Shown here in pieces: positions 1 through 8,922 of a DNA stretch of 64,000 bases (positions are counted from its first letter, which is position 1; every line of letters starts with the position of its first letter). Below the pieces are notes generated by a model. That model did no database searches. It saw only the letters and a program-made list of their open reading frames with translations, and was not told where the DNA came from. Position numbers and translations under genes: made by a program. This DNA is from Verrucomicrobia subdivision 3 bacterium UBA693. GTDB taxonomy: Bacteria; Verrucomicrobiota; Verrucomicrobiia; Limisphaerales; UBA8199. The stretch spans positions 1-64,000 of the forward strand of contig DBMR01000095.1 in NCBI GenBank assembly GCA_002298785.1, read 5' to 3'.

Positions 1-24
1 CATCAACCTTCCGAAACCGCTGAC

Positions 25-1374
25 TTAGGCCGGCATTGCTGGACCACAAGGGGCCAGCACAGCTTCGGTCATCCCGTGAATGATCTTTTTCTCCGCCGGG
101 CAAATGGTTGCCAATACGCCGCCCAATTGCGCACGCGCGGCATCCCCGTCACCCACCACAAAATAGTAGGGACAAAGCCGGACGCGGCCCTGCATGGAGC
201 GGGGTTCGCGTGCGTCAAAATCGAACCAGGACGTGGCTACGAGCGCGGGCTTTTCATAACGTTGTAGCAGATGTGGTGAATGGGAGTAGTCCCGGAGGGC
301 GGCATCGACCGCGGCGGACCATTCCGCCTGAGGCAAGTCGCTCCCCAGGTAAACTCCGCGCGCTCCCCAGGCACGAGCTGAAAACCCGGAAACCTTTATT
401 ATCAAATCTCGCTCCTTTTGCGAAAGGAGCTTAAGTTGCTGCCAATCTGTCAGTTCAAGCGCCGGATACGCCGCCTGGTATGGGAGGGGGGAGGGATCGA
501 GGACCCAGGCCCTGGGCATGTGCTGCTGCAGTTTGTTGAGAAAGCTCTCTCCCAATTCCTGGCGCCAAAACTGTCGCAGATTGCGGTTCCATAAGAGCGC
601 GAACATCAGCTTCTCTTCAAGGAACGGTTTGGGTGGCGGCGTCATATGGATTTTGCGCTCCGCTGCGAGCCTCAACAGGGTCTCGGACCCGGGCACGTTC
701 GGGAGATCGAACATTTCGAAGAAGCGATAGACCGCATCGCCGTCCGACGGGGTGTTGAAACTTCCGTCCTGAACCTGAACTCGTTCCGGATCGATTTGTT
801 TGGCCATCCACTGCATTTCGGGCCGGTAGGCGGCAGCCTCCTCCGAAACCACCAGGTGAACCTTTGGCGCATTGCCAAAAATGGCATTGAATCCTTCGAC
901 CATGCCAGCAGGACCACCCACTACCGGGAAGCCCAATTGGCTGTAAGTCTGATTGAGCCATGCGGTCAGTCCAATACCTCCCGGAACGGAATCCAGTTCC
1001 GTGATCGAAAAGCCATTCTCGGTCAGCAGGATGTCAGGCCGAATGACGCGGGGCAGGTCGTTTTTCACGCCGTGCGAGCGTTGGAGCGCGATGATGGCTT
1101 CCGGTTTGCCCTGGTCCAGCAGGCGGGCAACCCATTCCGGTTGTCGGCCTTCGGCGCTCTTGCGGTAAAGGAGGTTGAGCGCCCGATAGAACTGGAGCAA
1201 CACGCGGCCCAGACCTTCGAGATCTTTGATTAACCGTGGTTCGAGAGTCAAAGGCGCAAGGGCGGTCCGCCAGGTTTGGCCGGCGAACAATCCTTCCGCC
1301 GGCATCATCCCGCGCACCGCTTCGGCCAGTTCGGACGCTGGGCGGGTAGGAACGGTCACTGCCGCTTCATGCAT
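25..1374 (-). CDS. ATP-grasp-like protein of unknown function
   Basis: A 449-residue cytosolic protein with no signal peptide or membrane segment. The middle carries an ELDSVPGG stretch (about residues 128-135), and the C-terminal third has IIKVSGFSARAWG followed by LLQRYEKP. These resemble the nucleotide- and metal-binding strands of circularly permuted ATP-grasp ligases, but I cannot assign a substrate. It lies 96 bp downstream of proA on the same strand and could be the last gene of a proline/arginine-type operon. The start is an ATG with no better alternative. A minus-strand ATG at positions 3-1, preceded by GGAAGG, may begin a further gene outside the window. The fold assignment is inference from local motifs only. 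Confidence 0.6.
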   Translation of the reverse strand: MHEAAVTVPTRPASELAEAVRGMMPAEGLFAGQTWRTALAPLTLEPRLIKDLEGLGRVLLQFYRALNLLYRKSAEGRQPEWVARLLDQGKPEAIIALQRSHGVKNDLPRVIRPDILLTENGFSITELDSVPGGIGLTAWLNQTYSQLGFPVVGGPAGMVEGFNAIFGNAPKVHLVVSEEAAAYRPEMQWMAKQIDPERVQVQDGSFNTPSDGDAVYRFFEMFDLPNVPGSETLLRLAAERKIHMTPPPKPFLEEKLMFALLWNRNLRQFWRQELGESFLNKLQQHMPRAWVLDPSPLPYQAAYPALELTDWQQLKLLSQKERDLIIKVSGFSARAWGARGVYLGSDLPQAEWSAAVDAALRDYSHSPHLLQRYEKPALVATSWFDFDAREPRSMQGRVRLCPYYFVVGDGDAARAQLGGVLATICPAEKKIIHGMTEAVLAPCGPAMPA

Positions 1375-1470
1375 TGGGCAACGGTAGCCGAAGCTGGCAC
1401 CAGCGTCAAAGGCATGACGGGGGAAGGGCTTATGACGAAGAGGGTGCTTTCCGCCATGGTTTGGCGGGAC

Positions 1471-2760
1471 TCACGTCCTTATCTGCCCTGAGCCAAAACC
1501 CTGCCACTTATACGTGGTGAGTTCCTCCAACCCCATGGGTCCACGGGCCCCGACTTTATCCGTACTGATGCCGATTTCGGCGCCCATGCCGAATTCGCCA
1601 CCATCCGTGAATCGGGTGGAAGCGTTCCAATACACCGCTGCCGAATCGACTTCACTCAAGAACTTGCGCGCATTGGTTTCGTTTGCGGTGACGATGGTGT
1701 CAGAGTGGGCCGAACCGTAGTGGTTGATGTGATCAATGGCCGTGCGCAAGTCCGGTACCACGCGGACGTTGAGGATGTAGTCGTTGTATTCGGTAAAGAA
1801 GTCCTGCTCCTGGGCGGCGCGCAACCGTGCCGTGCCGGCGTAGGCGGGAACGTTTTGCAGTAGATTGAGCGCAGTTGGTTCCGCTCGGAGCTCGACGTGC
1901 TTACTGGCCATTTTGGCGGCCAGCGACGGTAGGAAGGTGGGGGCGATAGCAGCATGGACCAGAAGCGTTTCCATGGCGTTGCACACGGCGGGCCGTTGGA
2001 CCTTGGCATTTAAAGCGATCGACTCGGCCATGGTGAGATCGGCCGAATCGTCCACAAAAACATGACAAACGCCTTTGTAATGTTTGATGACCGGAACCTT
2101 CGAGCAGTCAGCGACCGCGCGAATGAGTCCTTCGCCCCCGCGGGGCATACACAGGTCGATGTACTGCGTTAGCGAGAGCAATTCTGGAATGGCCTGTCGA
2201 TCGGCGGTGGGGACCACTTGGATGGCGTGTTGGGGGAAGGCAGGCAGCGCGCTTCGCCCGGCCTCGAGCAACCATCGGGCGATTTCCTGGTTGGAATTTA
2301 GAGCTTCCTTGCCGCCGCGCAGAATGGTGGCGCTCCCAGCTTTAAAGCAAAGTCCCGCGGCATCGGCGGTCACGTTTGGCCGTGACTCGTAGATGATGAC
2401 GACCACTCCCATCGGGGTGGAGATTTTTCGCAGTCGCAAGCCGTTAGGGCGGATGCGTTCATCCAGAACCCGGCCCACAGGGTCAGGCAGGGCAGCCACT
2501 TCTCGCAGGCCGTTGGCCATGCCGGCGATGCGCTTGGAATCGAGCTTCAGGCGGTCCAACATCGCCTGGGAAAGTCCGGCCTCAGCGCCCGCTTCCATGT
2601 CCACCTGATTCGCGGTCTGGATGGCAACCGCATTTTTTTCCAGGGCTGCCGCCATGGCTACCAGGCAGCGGTCCTTCTCATCGGTGGTGAGCAGCGCCAG
2701 TTCGCGCGAGGCGGCTTTTGCCTGGCGGGCGAGGGTGAGCATTTGATCGTGCAAATTCAT
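1471..2760 (-). CDS. proA: Glutamate-5-semialdehyde dehydrogenase (gamma-glutamyl phosphate reductase)
   Basis: ProA makes the second step of proline synthesis: NADPH-dependent reduction of gamma-glutamyl phosphate to glutamate-5-semialdehyde in the cytosol. The 429 residues match the usual ProA length. Family signatures are visible: PMGVVVIIYESRPNVTADAA, the LRGGKEA loop, the catalytic cysteine in RPAVCNAMETLL, and GMGAEIGISTDK with RGPMGLEELT near the C-terminus. No proB kinase is next to it, so that gene must lie elsewhere. It sits 58 bp downstream of argA on the same strand, which groups two glutamate-using amino acid pathways. The ATG start gives a full ALDH-type N-terminus. Confidence 0.97.
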   Translation of the reverse strand: MNLHDQMLTLARQAKAASRELALLTTDEKDRCLVAMAAALEKNAVAIQTANQVDMEAGAEAGLSQAMLDRLKLDSKRIAGMANGLREVAALPDPVGRVLDERIRPNGLRLRKISTPMGVVVIIYESRPNVTADAAGLCFKAGSATILRGGKEALNSNQEIARWLLEAGRSALPAFPQHAIQVVPTADRQAIPELLSLTQYIDLCMPRGGEGLIRAVADCSKVPVIKHYKGVCHVFVDDSADLTMAESIALNAKVQRPAVCNAMETLLVHAAIAPTFLPSLAAKMASKHVELRAEPTALNLLQNVPAYAGTARLRAAQEQDFFTEYNDYILNVRVVPDLRTAIDHINHYGSAHSDTIVTANETNARKFLSEVDSAAVYWNASTRFTDGGEFGMGAEIGISTDKVGARGPMGLEELTTYKWQGFGSGQIRT

Positions 2761-2818
2761 GAGCGATTCCGGCGGGATGTCGGTAGTGTAATCTCCGCCT
2801 GACGCTATCTACATTCCC

Positions 2819-4138
2819 CTATTTTTTGACTTCGTCTACTGCCGGGGTGGGCGTCGTGGGTTTCAGTCGCTTGACCAGCACTTTGGAGTTACGTCCGCTT
2901 TGGTCATATTTCTCGCGACGGGCTGGCGGCAGGTCATCGGGCGAGCCCTCCGCGAAACCGCCCTTGGATTGGAAATAACTGAAGGCCTGGGTCGAAAGGG
3001 TGAGCAGCTCGCTCAAGCCCAGATCGCGCGCCCGGTTTTCGACGAATTGGATGAGCTTGCGTCCGATGCCTTGATTCTCGTGCGAGGGACTCACATACAA
3101 GCAGGCCAGTTCGCCTTTGCTATGTTCCGGGTAGGTGTGGAGGGCGACGCAAGCGACCTGGTTTTTGTCGATCTCGAAGATGTAATAATCGCCCAATTGC
3201 TTCTCGATCATCGGGCGCGTGCGCTTCATCAACTCCTCGGACTCGACCGAGGTTTTGGTCAGGTTCAGGATCGCCCGAACGTCTTTTTTCATGGCGCGCC
3301 GGATCTGCTGAAATTCATTGGCATAAACCAGCGTTCCGACGCCCTCGTTGGTAAACACCTCCGCCAACAATCCTTCCTCGGTGGAACCATTGAGCACATG
3401 CACGCGGGGCACGCCGGCTTTGCAGGCCGCCACGGCGTGGATGGCTTTGGAGAGCAGTTCGGGATGCACCCGGGAACGCTGCATCGCCAGCACGGATTCC
3501 AGGTCCGCCACGGGCATCTGTCGGATGACGTGATCTCCGACGATGATGCCGTCATGGGAGGTGATGAACATTAATTTGGCAGCTTTGAGCGCCTCGGCGA
3601 CCGCGACGGCGATACTGTCCGAGTTGACCCGGAAGGTCTTGCCATCGCCATCAACCCCGAGGGGTGGCAGCACCGGGATAATGCCGTTTTCCAGCAAGGT
3701 TTGGAGAAACTCGACATCCACGCGTTCGACCTTGCCGGTTTGCTGGTGGTCAATCCCCTGAAGAATGCCCAGTGGGTGCGCGATGATGGAGTTAGTGCAG
3801 GCTGCCCGCAGATCATTAGCCGCCAGCCCTTCGAGGATTTCGTGGGTCAAACGGTTGGCCGCGGTCAACGCCAACTTAAGGGTCTCGGCATTAGTGATCC
3901 CGCTGCCGTCCAGGTTTGAGGGGGCGATTTGCTGCTCCTGCGCCAGGCTGCGGATTTGCGCGCTGGCGCCGTGCACCAGCACCACGCGAATGCTCAGCGA
4001 GCGCAGCACCGCAATGTCCATGCAAATGTTGCTGAAATTCTCGCCCGTCACCACCGCGCCGTCCAGGCCGATGACAAAGGTCTTCTCCCGGAACTGCGGG
4101 ATGTATTGCAGTAATCCCCTAAAATCGGTCAGTTTCAC
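2819..4138 (-). CDS. argA: Amino-acid N-acetyltransferase (N-acetylglutamate synthase)
   Basis: ArgA acetylates glutamate with acetyl-CoA, the first step of arginine synthesis. The 439-residue protein has the classical two-domain form. An amino-acid-kinase domain (about residues 15-280) includes KTFVIGLDGAVVTGE and VVLVHGAS near the start. A GNAT acetyltransferase domain (about 290-425) contains LACLYVSPSHENQGIGRKLI, the acetyl-CoA-binding motif A. The start codon is GTG, and the usual ArgA N-terminal segment begins directly after it. It is followed by proA on the same strand. In the family the kinase domain commonly binds arginine for feedback inhibition; nothing in the sequence proves this here. 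Confidence 0.93.
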   Translation of the reverse strand: MKLTDFRGLLQYIPQFREKTFVIGLDGAVVTGENFSNICMDIAVLRSLSIRVVLVHGASAQIRSLAQEQQIAPSNLDGSGITNAETLKLALTAANRLTHEILEGLAANDLRAACTNSIIAHPLGILQGIDHQQTGKVERVDVEFLQTLLENGIIPVLPPLGVDGDGKTFRVNSDSIAVAVAEALKAAKLMFITSHDGIIVGDHVIRQMPVADLESVLAMQRSRVHPELLSKAIHAVAACKAGVPRVHVLNGSTEEGLLAEVFTNEGVGTLVYANEFQQIRRAMKKDVRAILNLTKTSVESEELMKRTRPMIEKQLGDYYIFEIDKNQVACVALHTYPEHSKGELACLYVSPSHENQGIGRKLIQFVENRARDLGLSELLTLSTQAFSYFQSKGGFAEGSPDDLPPARREKYDQSGRNSKVLVKRLKPTTPTPAVDEVKK

Positions 4139-4211
4139 TTTTGCTAAATTCTATTGTTCAACCCGCAATAAGTATTCGGTTTGCCGCGCAATTCAAACCA
4201 AATCTGGGGCG

Positions 4212-5672
4212 CTATTCGTTGTGCGGGATTTTGATGGTGCTGCCGCCAATAAATTCCCTCATCACCGCGTCACCCGGGATCAGATCATAGGTCGCGAGAG
4301 ACTGCGTTTCCAGGCCCTGGACCGATTCCAATAAAGCTCGAACCCGCTCGTAACGGACGCGGGCGTCGAGGAAGCCGGGGTATGGGGCAAAATCTTCCGG
4401 GCGCGGCAGCAGCGAGGCCGTGCCATCAAAGAAAGGTTTGAGTGCGGGCAACTCAAAGGGGAATCCGCCGTTCACCACGTGGTCCGCCAATCCTCGCAGC
4501 GGGATAATGCTGAACAGTTCGCCCGATCTGACGTAATGCCAGTGCAAGATGGTAAGCAGAGGCGAATGATTGCGATGCTTCGCATCCCGCAACATGCGCC
4601 GGAGCATGCGGACATCCGTGAACCGGGTGAGGCGGTTGGTTGACCCATCGCCCTCGAGGATTGCGTTTTGATTTTCGATGTAGAGCCGGAACTGTGCCCG
4701 GGGGTCAATGCCTTCCGTGATCGGTGGGTAAAGACCGTGGAGGCAGTCCAGCAGCAGAATCTGACCGGGTTCGAGCTTGATTTGCTTTGTGGCAACGCGA
4801 CGACCTTCCTTGAAGCTGTAGATCGGCTTTTCAATCGTGCGCCCTTCCAACAAGCCGCGCAGGTGCTGGTTGAGGAGTTGGATGTCCATGGCTTCCGGCG
4901 TCTCGTAATTGCGATCGTTGATCCAATCGGTGGGATGTTCGACCAGGGACCAGAAGTAATCGTCGAGATTGAGCATCAGGAAGCGAAGTCCCTGCTTTTG
5001 GAGTCGTTCGGTTAGCTTGACCGTGGTGGTGGTTTTTCCGGAAGAACTCGGTCCACTGACCCACATCATGCGCAAGGGATCGCCGACATTGATCCTGGCT
5101 ATCACCTTGGCAGCCGCCTGATCCAGCGAAGTTTCATAAGCCTGGAGCGAAGCTTCGACCAATCCGCGAGTTTTTCCGGACCTCACGATTTCGTTCAACC
5201 CCGCGATGGTGTCGCAACCTAGAGCCTTATTCGTCTTGAGATTTTGTTGGATACTTTCCGTGTGGAAACCGTTACCGGCGAAAATCTCGCGGGTGATCGC
5301 TCCCTCCCGAAGCCAATGCCGTCCCCAGCGGTAGCACGCATAAGCATCGGCCGTATTCTGAAAGCCGTAACTGCGTAGCGCATGCAGAACTTCGTCCTGG
5401 ATGGTCTCGATGGTAGGAGGAAAATTGGAAATCAGGTGGTGGGGATCTGCGTTCAGGCAAACCACCACGATATCCGAGAGAAACTGGGCAATGGCCTCAT
5501 CCGAGTTAAATGCACTGTAAATGCGCTCATTAATGCCCGGCCAATAATCCTGCTGGAACCCGCCGATGGACGCCGCGGCGCGTGCCATAGCCTTAAGAAT
5601 GCGTTCCTGGTCGAAACGGACTAACGCCCGATTGCGTTTCTGGACTTTTACGATGCGATTTTGGACGGACAT
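4212..5672 (-). CDS. Nucleoside kinase-like P-loop protein with N-terminal ATP-cone
   Basis: A 486-residue cytosolic protein. The N-terminal ~90 residues (VQKRNRALVRFDQERILKAM and what follows) look like an ATP-cone, the nucleotide-sensing domain of ribonucleotide reductases. After a linker comes a uridine-kinase/phosphoribulokinase-type P-loop domain with WVSGPSSSGKTTTTVKL, a LNLDDYFW motif and ILLLDCLHGLYP as the likely Walker B region. The likely reaction is ATP-dependent phosphorylation of a nucleoside or similar small molecule; the substrate is not determined. I chose the ATG at 5672; an in-frame GTG at 5690 adds six residues. It lies 73 bp upstream of argA on the same strand. Confidence 0.8.
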   Translation of the reverse strand: MSVQNRIVKVQKRNRALVRFDQERILKAMARAAASIGGFQQDYWPGINERIYSAFNSDEAIAQFLSDIVVVCLNADPHHLISNFPPTIETIQDEVLHALRSYGFQNTADAYACYRWGRHWLREGAITREIFAGNGFHTESIQQNLKTNKALGCDTIAGLNEIVRSGKTRGLVEASLQAYETSLDQAAAKVIARINVGDPLRMMWVSGPSSSGKTTTTVKLTERLQKQGLRFLMLNLDDYFWSLVEHPTDWINDRNYETPEAMDIQLLNQHLRGLLEGRTIEKPIYSFKEGRRVATKQIKLEPGQILLLDCLHGLYPPITEGIDPRAQFRLYIENQNAILEGDGSTNRLTRFTDVRMLRRMLRDAKHRNHSPLLTILHWHYVRSGELFSIIPLRGLADHVVNGGFPFELPALKPFFDGTASLLPRPEDFAPYPGFLDARVRYERVRALLESVQGLETQSLATYDLIPGDAVMREFIGGSTIKIPHNE

Positions 5673-6027
5673 CAGGCCGGGAGGATACACTGCGGGTCAG
5701 GAGAAACAATCCGTTTGCATGACACGCCAGTGGTTCGCTGAAGTGGCGGCCCTCAGCCCAGGATGTCTGAGTTTCACCGGGCTAATGGGAAGCACTCTAA
5801 GCCCAGGCCTTCGGGCCGCCACGTCAAAGAACCAAAGCGCCGGACGGTATCGGGTGCTCATCCGGTGGGCTTGCTGGAATACATATAGGCGCTTTGCTAT
5901 TGGTCGTCATCTGGCTTTAATCCTTAGCATGGTGTAATACTTTTTACTACAACAAACTTTTGCCCGGGCCGGGGTGTGTCAGTCAGTTTGGGGTTCAAAA
6001 TCATGTGATCAAGCGGTAGGCTGGGGA
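5673..6027. other. Intergenic region between divergent kinase and queE genes
   Basis: About 355 bp without a convincing gene. It must hold the promoters of the minus-strand kinase/argA/proA group and the plus-strand queE group. A weak plus-strand sigma70-like candidate is TTGCTA (5894-5899), 16 bp, TTTAAT (5916-5921). I looked for a preQ1-type aptamer ahead of queE and did not recognise one. Confidence 0.4.
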
Positions 6028-6774
6028 ATGCCGGAAACACTGGCGATCAACGAGATCTATTTGAGCCTGCAAGGTGAGAGCACTTATGCGGGGTTGCCGT
6101 GTATTTTCGTGCGGTTAACCGGGTGTCCGTTGCGGTGTTTCTATTGCGACAGCGCGTATGCGTTTTCCGGCGGGCGAAAGCTGACCGTTCAAGAGGTTTT
6201 GGAGCATTGCGAGCAGTTAGCGGAAGCATATCAGGGGCGTTCACCGGAGGGCGCGATGCCAGGCCGCTTGCCGTTAGTGGAGTTGACGGGCGGGGAACCA
6301 TTGGCTCAAAAGCTCTCATTGTCGTTGATGACTGCTTTGTGTGATCGCGGGTATACGGTGCTCTTGGAAACGAGCGGGGCCCTAGACATTGGCGGTGTCG
6401 ATCCCAGGGTTCGGCGCATTGTGGATCTGAAATGTCCTGCCAGCGGTGAGGTGGCTCGTAATCGTTGGGAAAACCTGCCGCTGCTTAAGCCCACTGATGA
6501 AGTCAAATTTGTCATCGCTTCAACCGAGGATTACGACTGGGCCAGGGAACAGCTCAGGCAGCATCGCCTGCCGGAGCGTTGCGTGGTACTGTTTTCCTGG
6601 GCGCATCCCCTGGAACCGCAACAACGGGACAAGACTCTCAAGCCTGTGCCGGAAGGAACGACGCTGTTGAGCCGGCTTGAGCTCGTCGAGCGCATCATCG
6701 CTGATGCCCTCCCGGTGCGGTTCCAAGTGCAGATGCATAAGGTGATCTGGCCCCCGGACCAGAAGGGGGTATAG
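6028..6774 (+). CDS. queE: 7-carboxy-7-deazaguanine synthase
   Basis: QueE is a radical SAM enzyme that converts 6-carboxytetrahydropterin to 7-carboxy-7-deazaguanine on the way to queuosine. The 248-residue product starts at the ATG at 6028, preceded by a purine-rich GGGGA; a longer frame from 5974 adds 18 atypical residues. Visible signatures are NEIYLSLQGEST, the iron-sulfur motif GCPLRCFYCDS (Cx3Cx2C) and ELTGGEPL. The C-terminal FQVQMHKVIWPP matches the family's closing QxHK/xxW region. No other queuosine gene (queC, queD, queF) is nearby. The stop is 10 bp ahead of the aminotransferase gene, so the two are probably cotranscribed. Confidence 0.95.
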   Translation: MPETLAINEIYLSLQGESTYAGLPCIFVRLTGCPLRCFYCDSAYAFSGGRKLTVQEVLEHCEQLAEAYQGRSPEGAMPGRLPLVELTGGEPLAQKLSLSLMTALCDRGYTVLLETSGALDIGGVDPRVRRIVDLKCPASGEVARNRWENLPLLKPTDEVKFVIASTEDYDWAREQLRQHRLPERCVVLFSWAHPLEPQQRDKTLKPVPEGTTLLSRLELVERIIADALPVRFQVQMHKVIWPPDQKGV

Positions 6775-6784
6775 CCGCCGGCCG

Positions 6785-8077
6785 ATGACTTTTCCAGCTT
6801 CCATAGTTCTGCAACAGCTTCGCGAGTATGAGTCGCGCAACATCACCTATATGGAACCGGCGGGTGGGTGGCCAATTGTATGGGAACGCGCACGCGGGAT
6901 GCTGGTTTGGGATGAAGATGGCCGGCGTTATCTGGACTTGACCGCCGCCTTCGGAGTAGCGGCAGCCGGTCACGCTAATCGAGCCGTGGTGGCTGCGGGG
7001 CAAAAGCAGATGGCCACGTTGCTGCATGCCATGGGGGATGTGCATCCCCACGCCCCCAAGGCCCGGCTCGCGCGCGAGTTGAGCCGGTTGACCTTTGAAC
7101 GTTGGCGCGCCGGTCGCGGCAAGGTCATCTTCTGTAATTCCGGGTTCGAAGCGGTGGAGGCGGCTTTGAAGACCGCTCAACTCGCCACCAGTAAAAGCGG
7201 GGTTGTTGCTTTTGAGGGGGCTTACCACGGTTTGGGTTATGGGGCGTTGAACGTGACGCATCGACCACATTTCAGGAGTCCGTTTAAAAATCAATTGGGC
7301 GAGTTTGGCGCGTTCGCGCCATTCCCAGTTGAGTCGAAGCAACTGGACCGCAGTCTGCTCGCGGTGAAAAAACTCCTAAAGACCGGGAAATTTGGCGCTG
7401 TGCTAGTGGAGCCCATTCAGGCTCGTGGCGGGATTCGCATTCCGCCGGAAGGCTTTTTGCGGGGGCTGCGTCATTTGTGCGACGACTTTGGAGCCCTTCT
7501 GGTGGTGGATGAAATCTACACCGGTTTCGGGCGCACTGGGAAGTGGTTTGCCTGCGAACACGAGCAGACGGTCCCTGACCTGATCTGCCTCGGCAAGGCA
7601 TTGACCGGGGGCTTTCCGATGTCCGCGTGCGTCGGCAAATCAGCGAGCATGGATGCCTGGCCGCCGTCGACTGGAGAGGCCATCCATACCAGCACCTTCC
7701 TCGGGCATCCCGTCGGCTGCGCGATGGCCCTGGCGCAGATTCAGCAGATTCGCCTCCGTAAGTTGGTGGAGCGCAGTGCGCGTTTAGGGGAGGCGCTGCT
7801 GAACGGCCTGCGGCAAATCCAAGTGTCAGAGCAGGGATTTGTATGCGCTGCGCGAGGCGTTGGTTTGATGGCTGGTCTGGAGATCCGCACGACGGCGGGC
7901 GCCCCGGCCACGGAGGTGGCCATCCAGTTGATGAAAAACCTGTTGGCGCGGGGATTCGTTGTGCTGCCGGAAGGGGCCGATTCGAACGTCATTGGGTTCA
8001 CACCACCGCTAATCATTTCCGATGCCCAGATTCGTCAGAGTCTCCGAGCTTTGAAGCAGGCTTTGCTATCCTTATGA
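6785..8077 (+). CDS. Class III PLP-dependent aminotransferase
   Basis: A 430-residue aminotransferase of the acetylornithine/4-aminobutyrate (fold type I, class III) family. Visible elements are FCNSGFEAVEAALK (phosphate-binding SG-E region), VVDEIYTGFGRTGKWF with the conserved Asp that contacts the pyridine nitrogen, and CLGKALTGGFPMSA with the Schiff-base lysine. The donor and acceptor cannot be read from sequence. Its neighbours queE and rsmA do not suggest a specific pathway, although the proline/arginine genes are about 1 kb away. The stop codon overlaps the rsmA start in an ATGA arrangement, suggesting translational coupling. Confidence 0.9.
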   Translation: MTFPASIVLQQLREYESRNITYMEPAGGWPIVWERARGMLVWDEDGRRYLDLTAAFGVAAAGHANRAVVAAGQKQMATLLHAMGDVHPHAPKARLARELSRLTFERWRAGRGKVIFCNSGFEAVEAALKTAQLATSKSGVVAFEGAYHGLGYGALNVTHRPHFRSPFKNQLGEFGAFAPFPVESKQLDRSLLAVKKLLKTGKFGAVLVEPIQARGGIRIPPEGFLRGLRHLCDDFGALLVVDEIYTGFGRTGKWFACEHEQTVPDLICLGKALTGGFPMSACVGKSASMDAWPPSTGEAIHTSTFLGHPVGCAMALAQIQQIRLRKLVERSARLGEALLNGLRQIQVSEQGFVCAARGVGLMAGLEIRTTAGAPATEVAIQLMKNLLARGFVVLPEGADSNVIGFTPPLIISDAQIRQSLRALKQALLSL

Positions 8078-8922
8078 AGCTCTCCGAGATGAAGCAGACG
8101 CTGGAGGCAGGGGCCATCCAACTCACGAAATCGCTGGGCCAGAATTTTCTGCACGATGGCAACCAGATCCGGCGAATCGTAGAGGCGGCGGAGCTGTTGC
8201 CGTCGGACAAGGTTCTTGAGATTGGGCCGGGTCTGGGGCCGTTAACGGAGAAGCTCCTGGAGCGATCGGGAGGAGTGTTGGCCATTGAAAAGGATGGACG
8301 GCTGGTGGATTTCCTGCGGCAACGATTCGCCGAGCGGATTGGGGCCGGACGCCCGCTGGAGTTGTTGCATGCGGATGCGTTGGATTACCTGGCGCAAGCA
8401 CCGCGCGATTGGTCAGGATGGAAGCTGGTCGCTAACCTGCCATATTCGGTCGGCTCTCCTTTGCTGGTGGAATTGGCCCTGGCGCAACGAGGCCCGGAGC
8501 GCATGGTGGCCACCCTGCAATTGGAGGTGGTGAAACGGCTTTGTGCCAGGGAAGGGGAGGAAGACTATGGATTATTGACGTTGCTCGTCGGGCTTAACTA
8601 CGAGGCTCGCTCTTGGTTTCGAATCCCGGCCACGTGCTTTTTTCCTGAACCGGACGTGCAATCCGCCTGCGTGGTGCTCGAGCGACGTGCGGTGCCATTG
8701 CTGGAGACTGCCGGGCTTCAATCCAGTTTTGTCAGGATTGTCCGAACCAGCTTTTCCCAAAGGCGAAAGATGATGCTCAAGTTGCTTCGGCAACAATTTG
8801 AAGCGGCGCAGTTGGAGGCGGCTTTTGCGGAGTTGGGGCTTCCGGTCGGGATTCGGGCTGAGCGGGTTAGCATCCCGCAATTTGCGCTGCTGACCAAAAT
8901 ACTGACAAGGGAGCCGCGGTGA
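8074..8922 (+). CDS. rsmA: 16S rRNA (adenine1518/1519-N6) dimethyltransferase
   Basis: RsmA (KsgA) dimethylates two adjacent adenosines in helix 45 of 16S rRNA during small-subunit maturation. The start at 8074 is set by the ATGA overlap with the previous stop and gives 282 residues, a normal length. Motifs: KSLGQNFLHD at the N-terminus, the SAM-binding LEIGPGLGPLTEKLL, the acidic EKDGRLVDFL, and the catalytic NLPYSVGSPLL. The C-terminal region has FSQRRKMMLKLL, typical of the family. Its stop overlaps a GTG start of the following phosphatase gene. Confidence 0.96.
   Translation: MKLSEMKQTLEAGAIQLTKSLGQNFLHDGNQIRRIVEAAELLPSDKVLEIGPGLGPLTEKLLERSGGVLAIEKDGRLVDFLRQRFAERIGAGRPLELLHADALDYLAQAPRDWSGWKLVANLPYSVGSPLLVELALAQRGPERMVATLQLEVVKRLCAREGEEDYGLLTLLVGLNYEARSWFRIPATCFFPEPDVQSACVVLERRAVPLLETAGLQSSFVRIVRTSFSQRRKMMLKLLRQQFEAAQLEAAFAELGLPVGIRAERVSIPQFALLTKILTREPR

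Noticed and set aside
5973..6027. Upstream extension of queE and a possible preQ1 riboswitch
   Set aside because: The extra 18 residues do not match QueE, and I found no preQ1 aptamer consensus in the leader.
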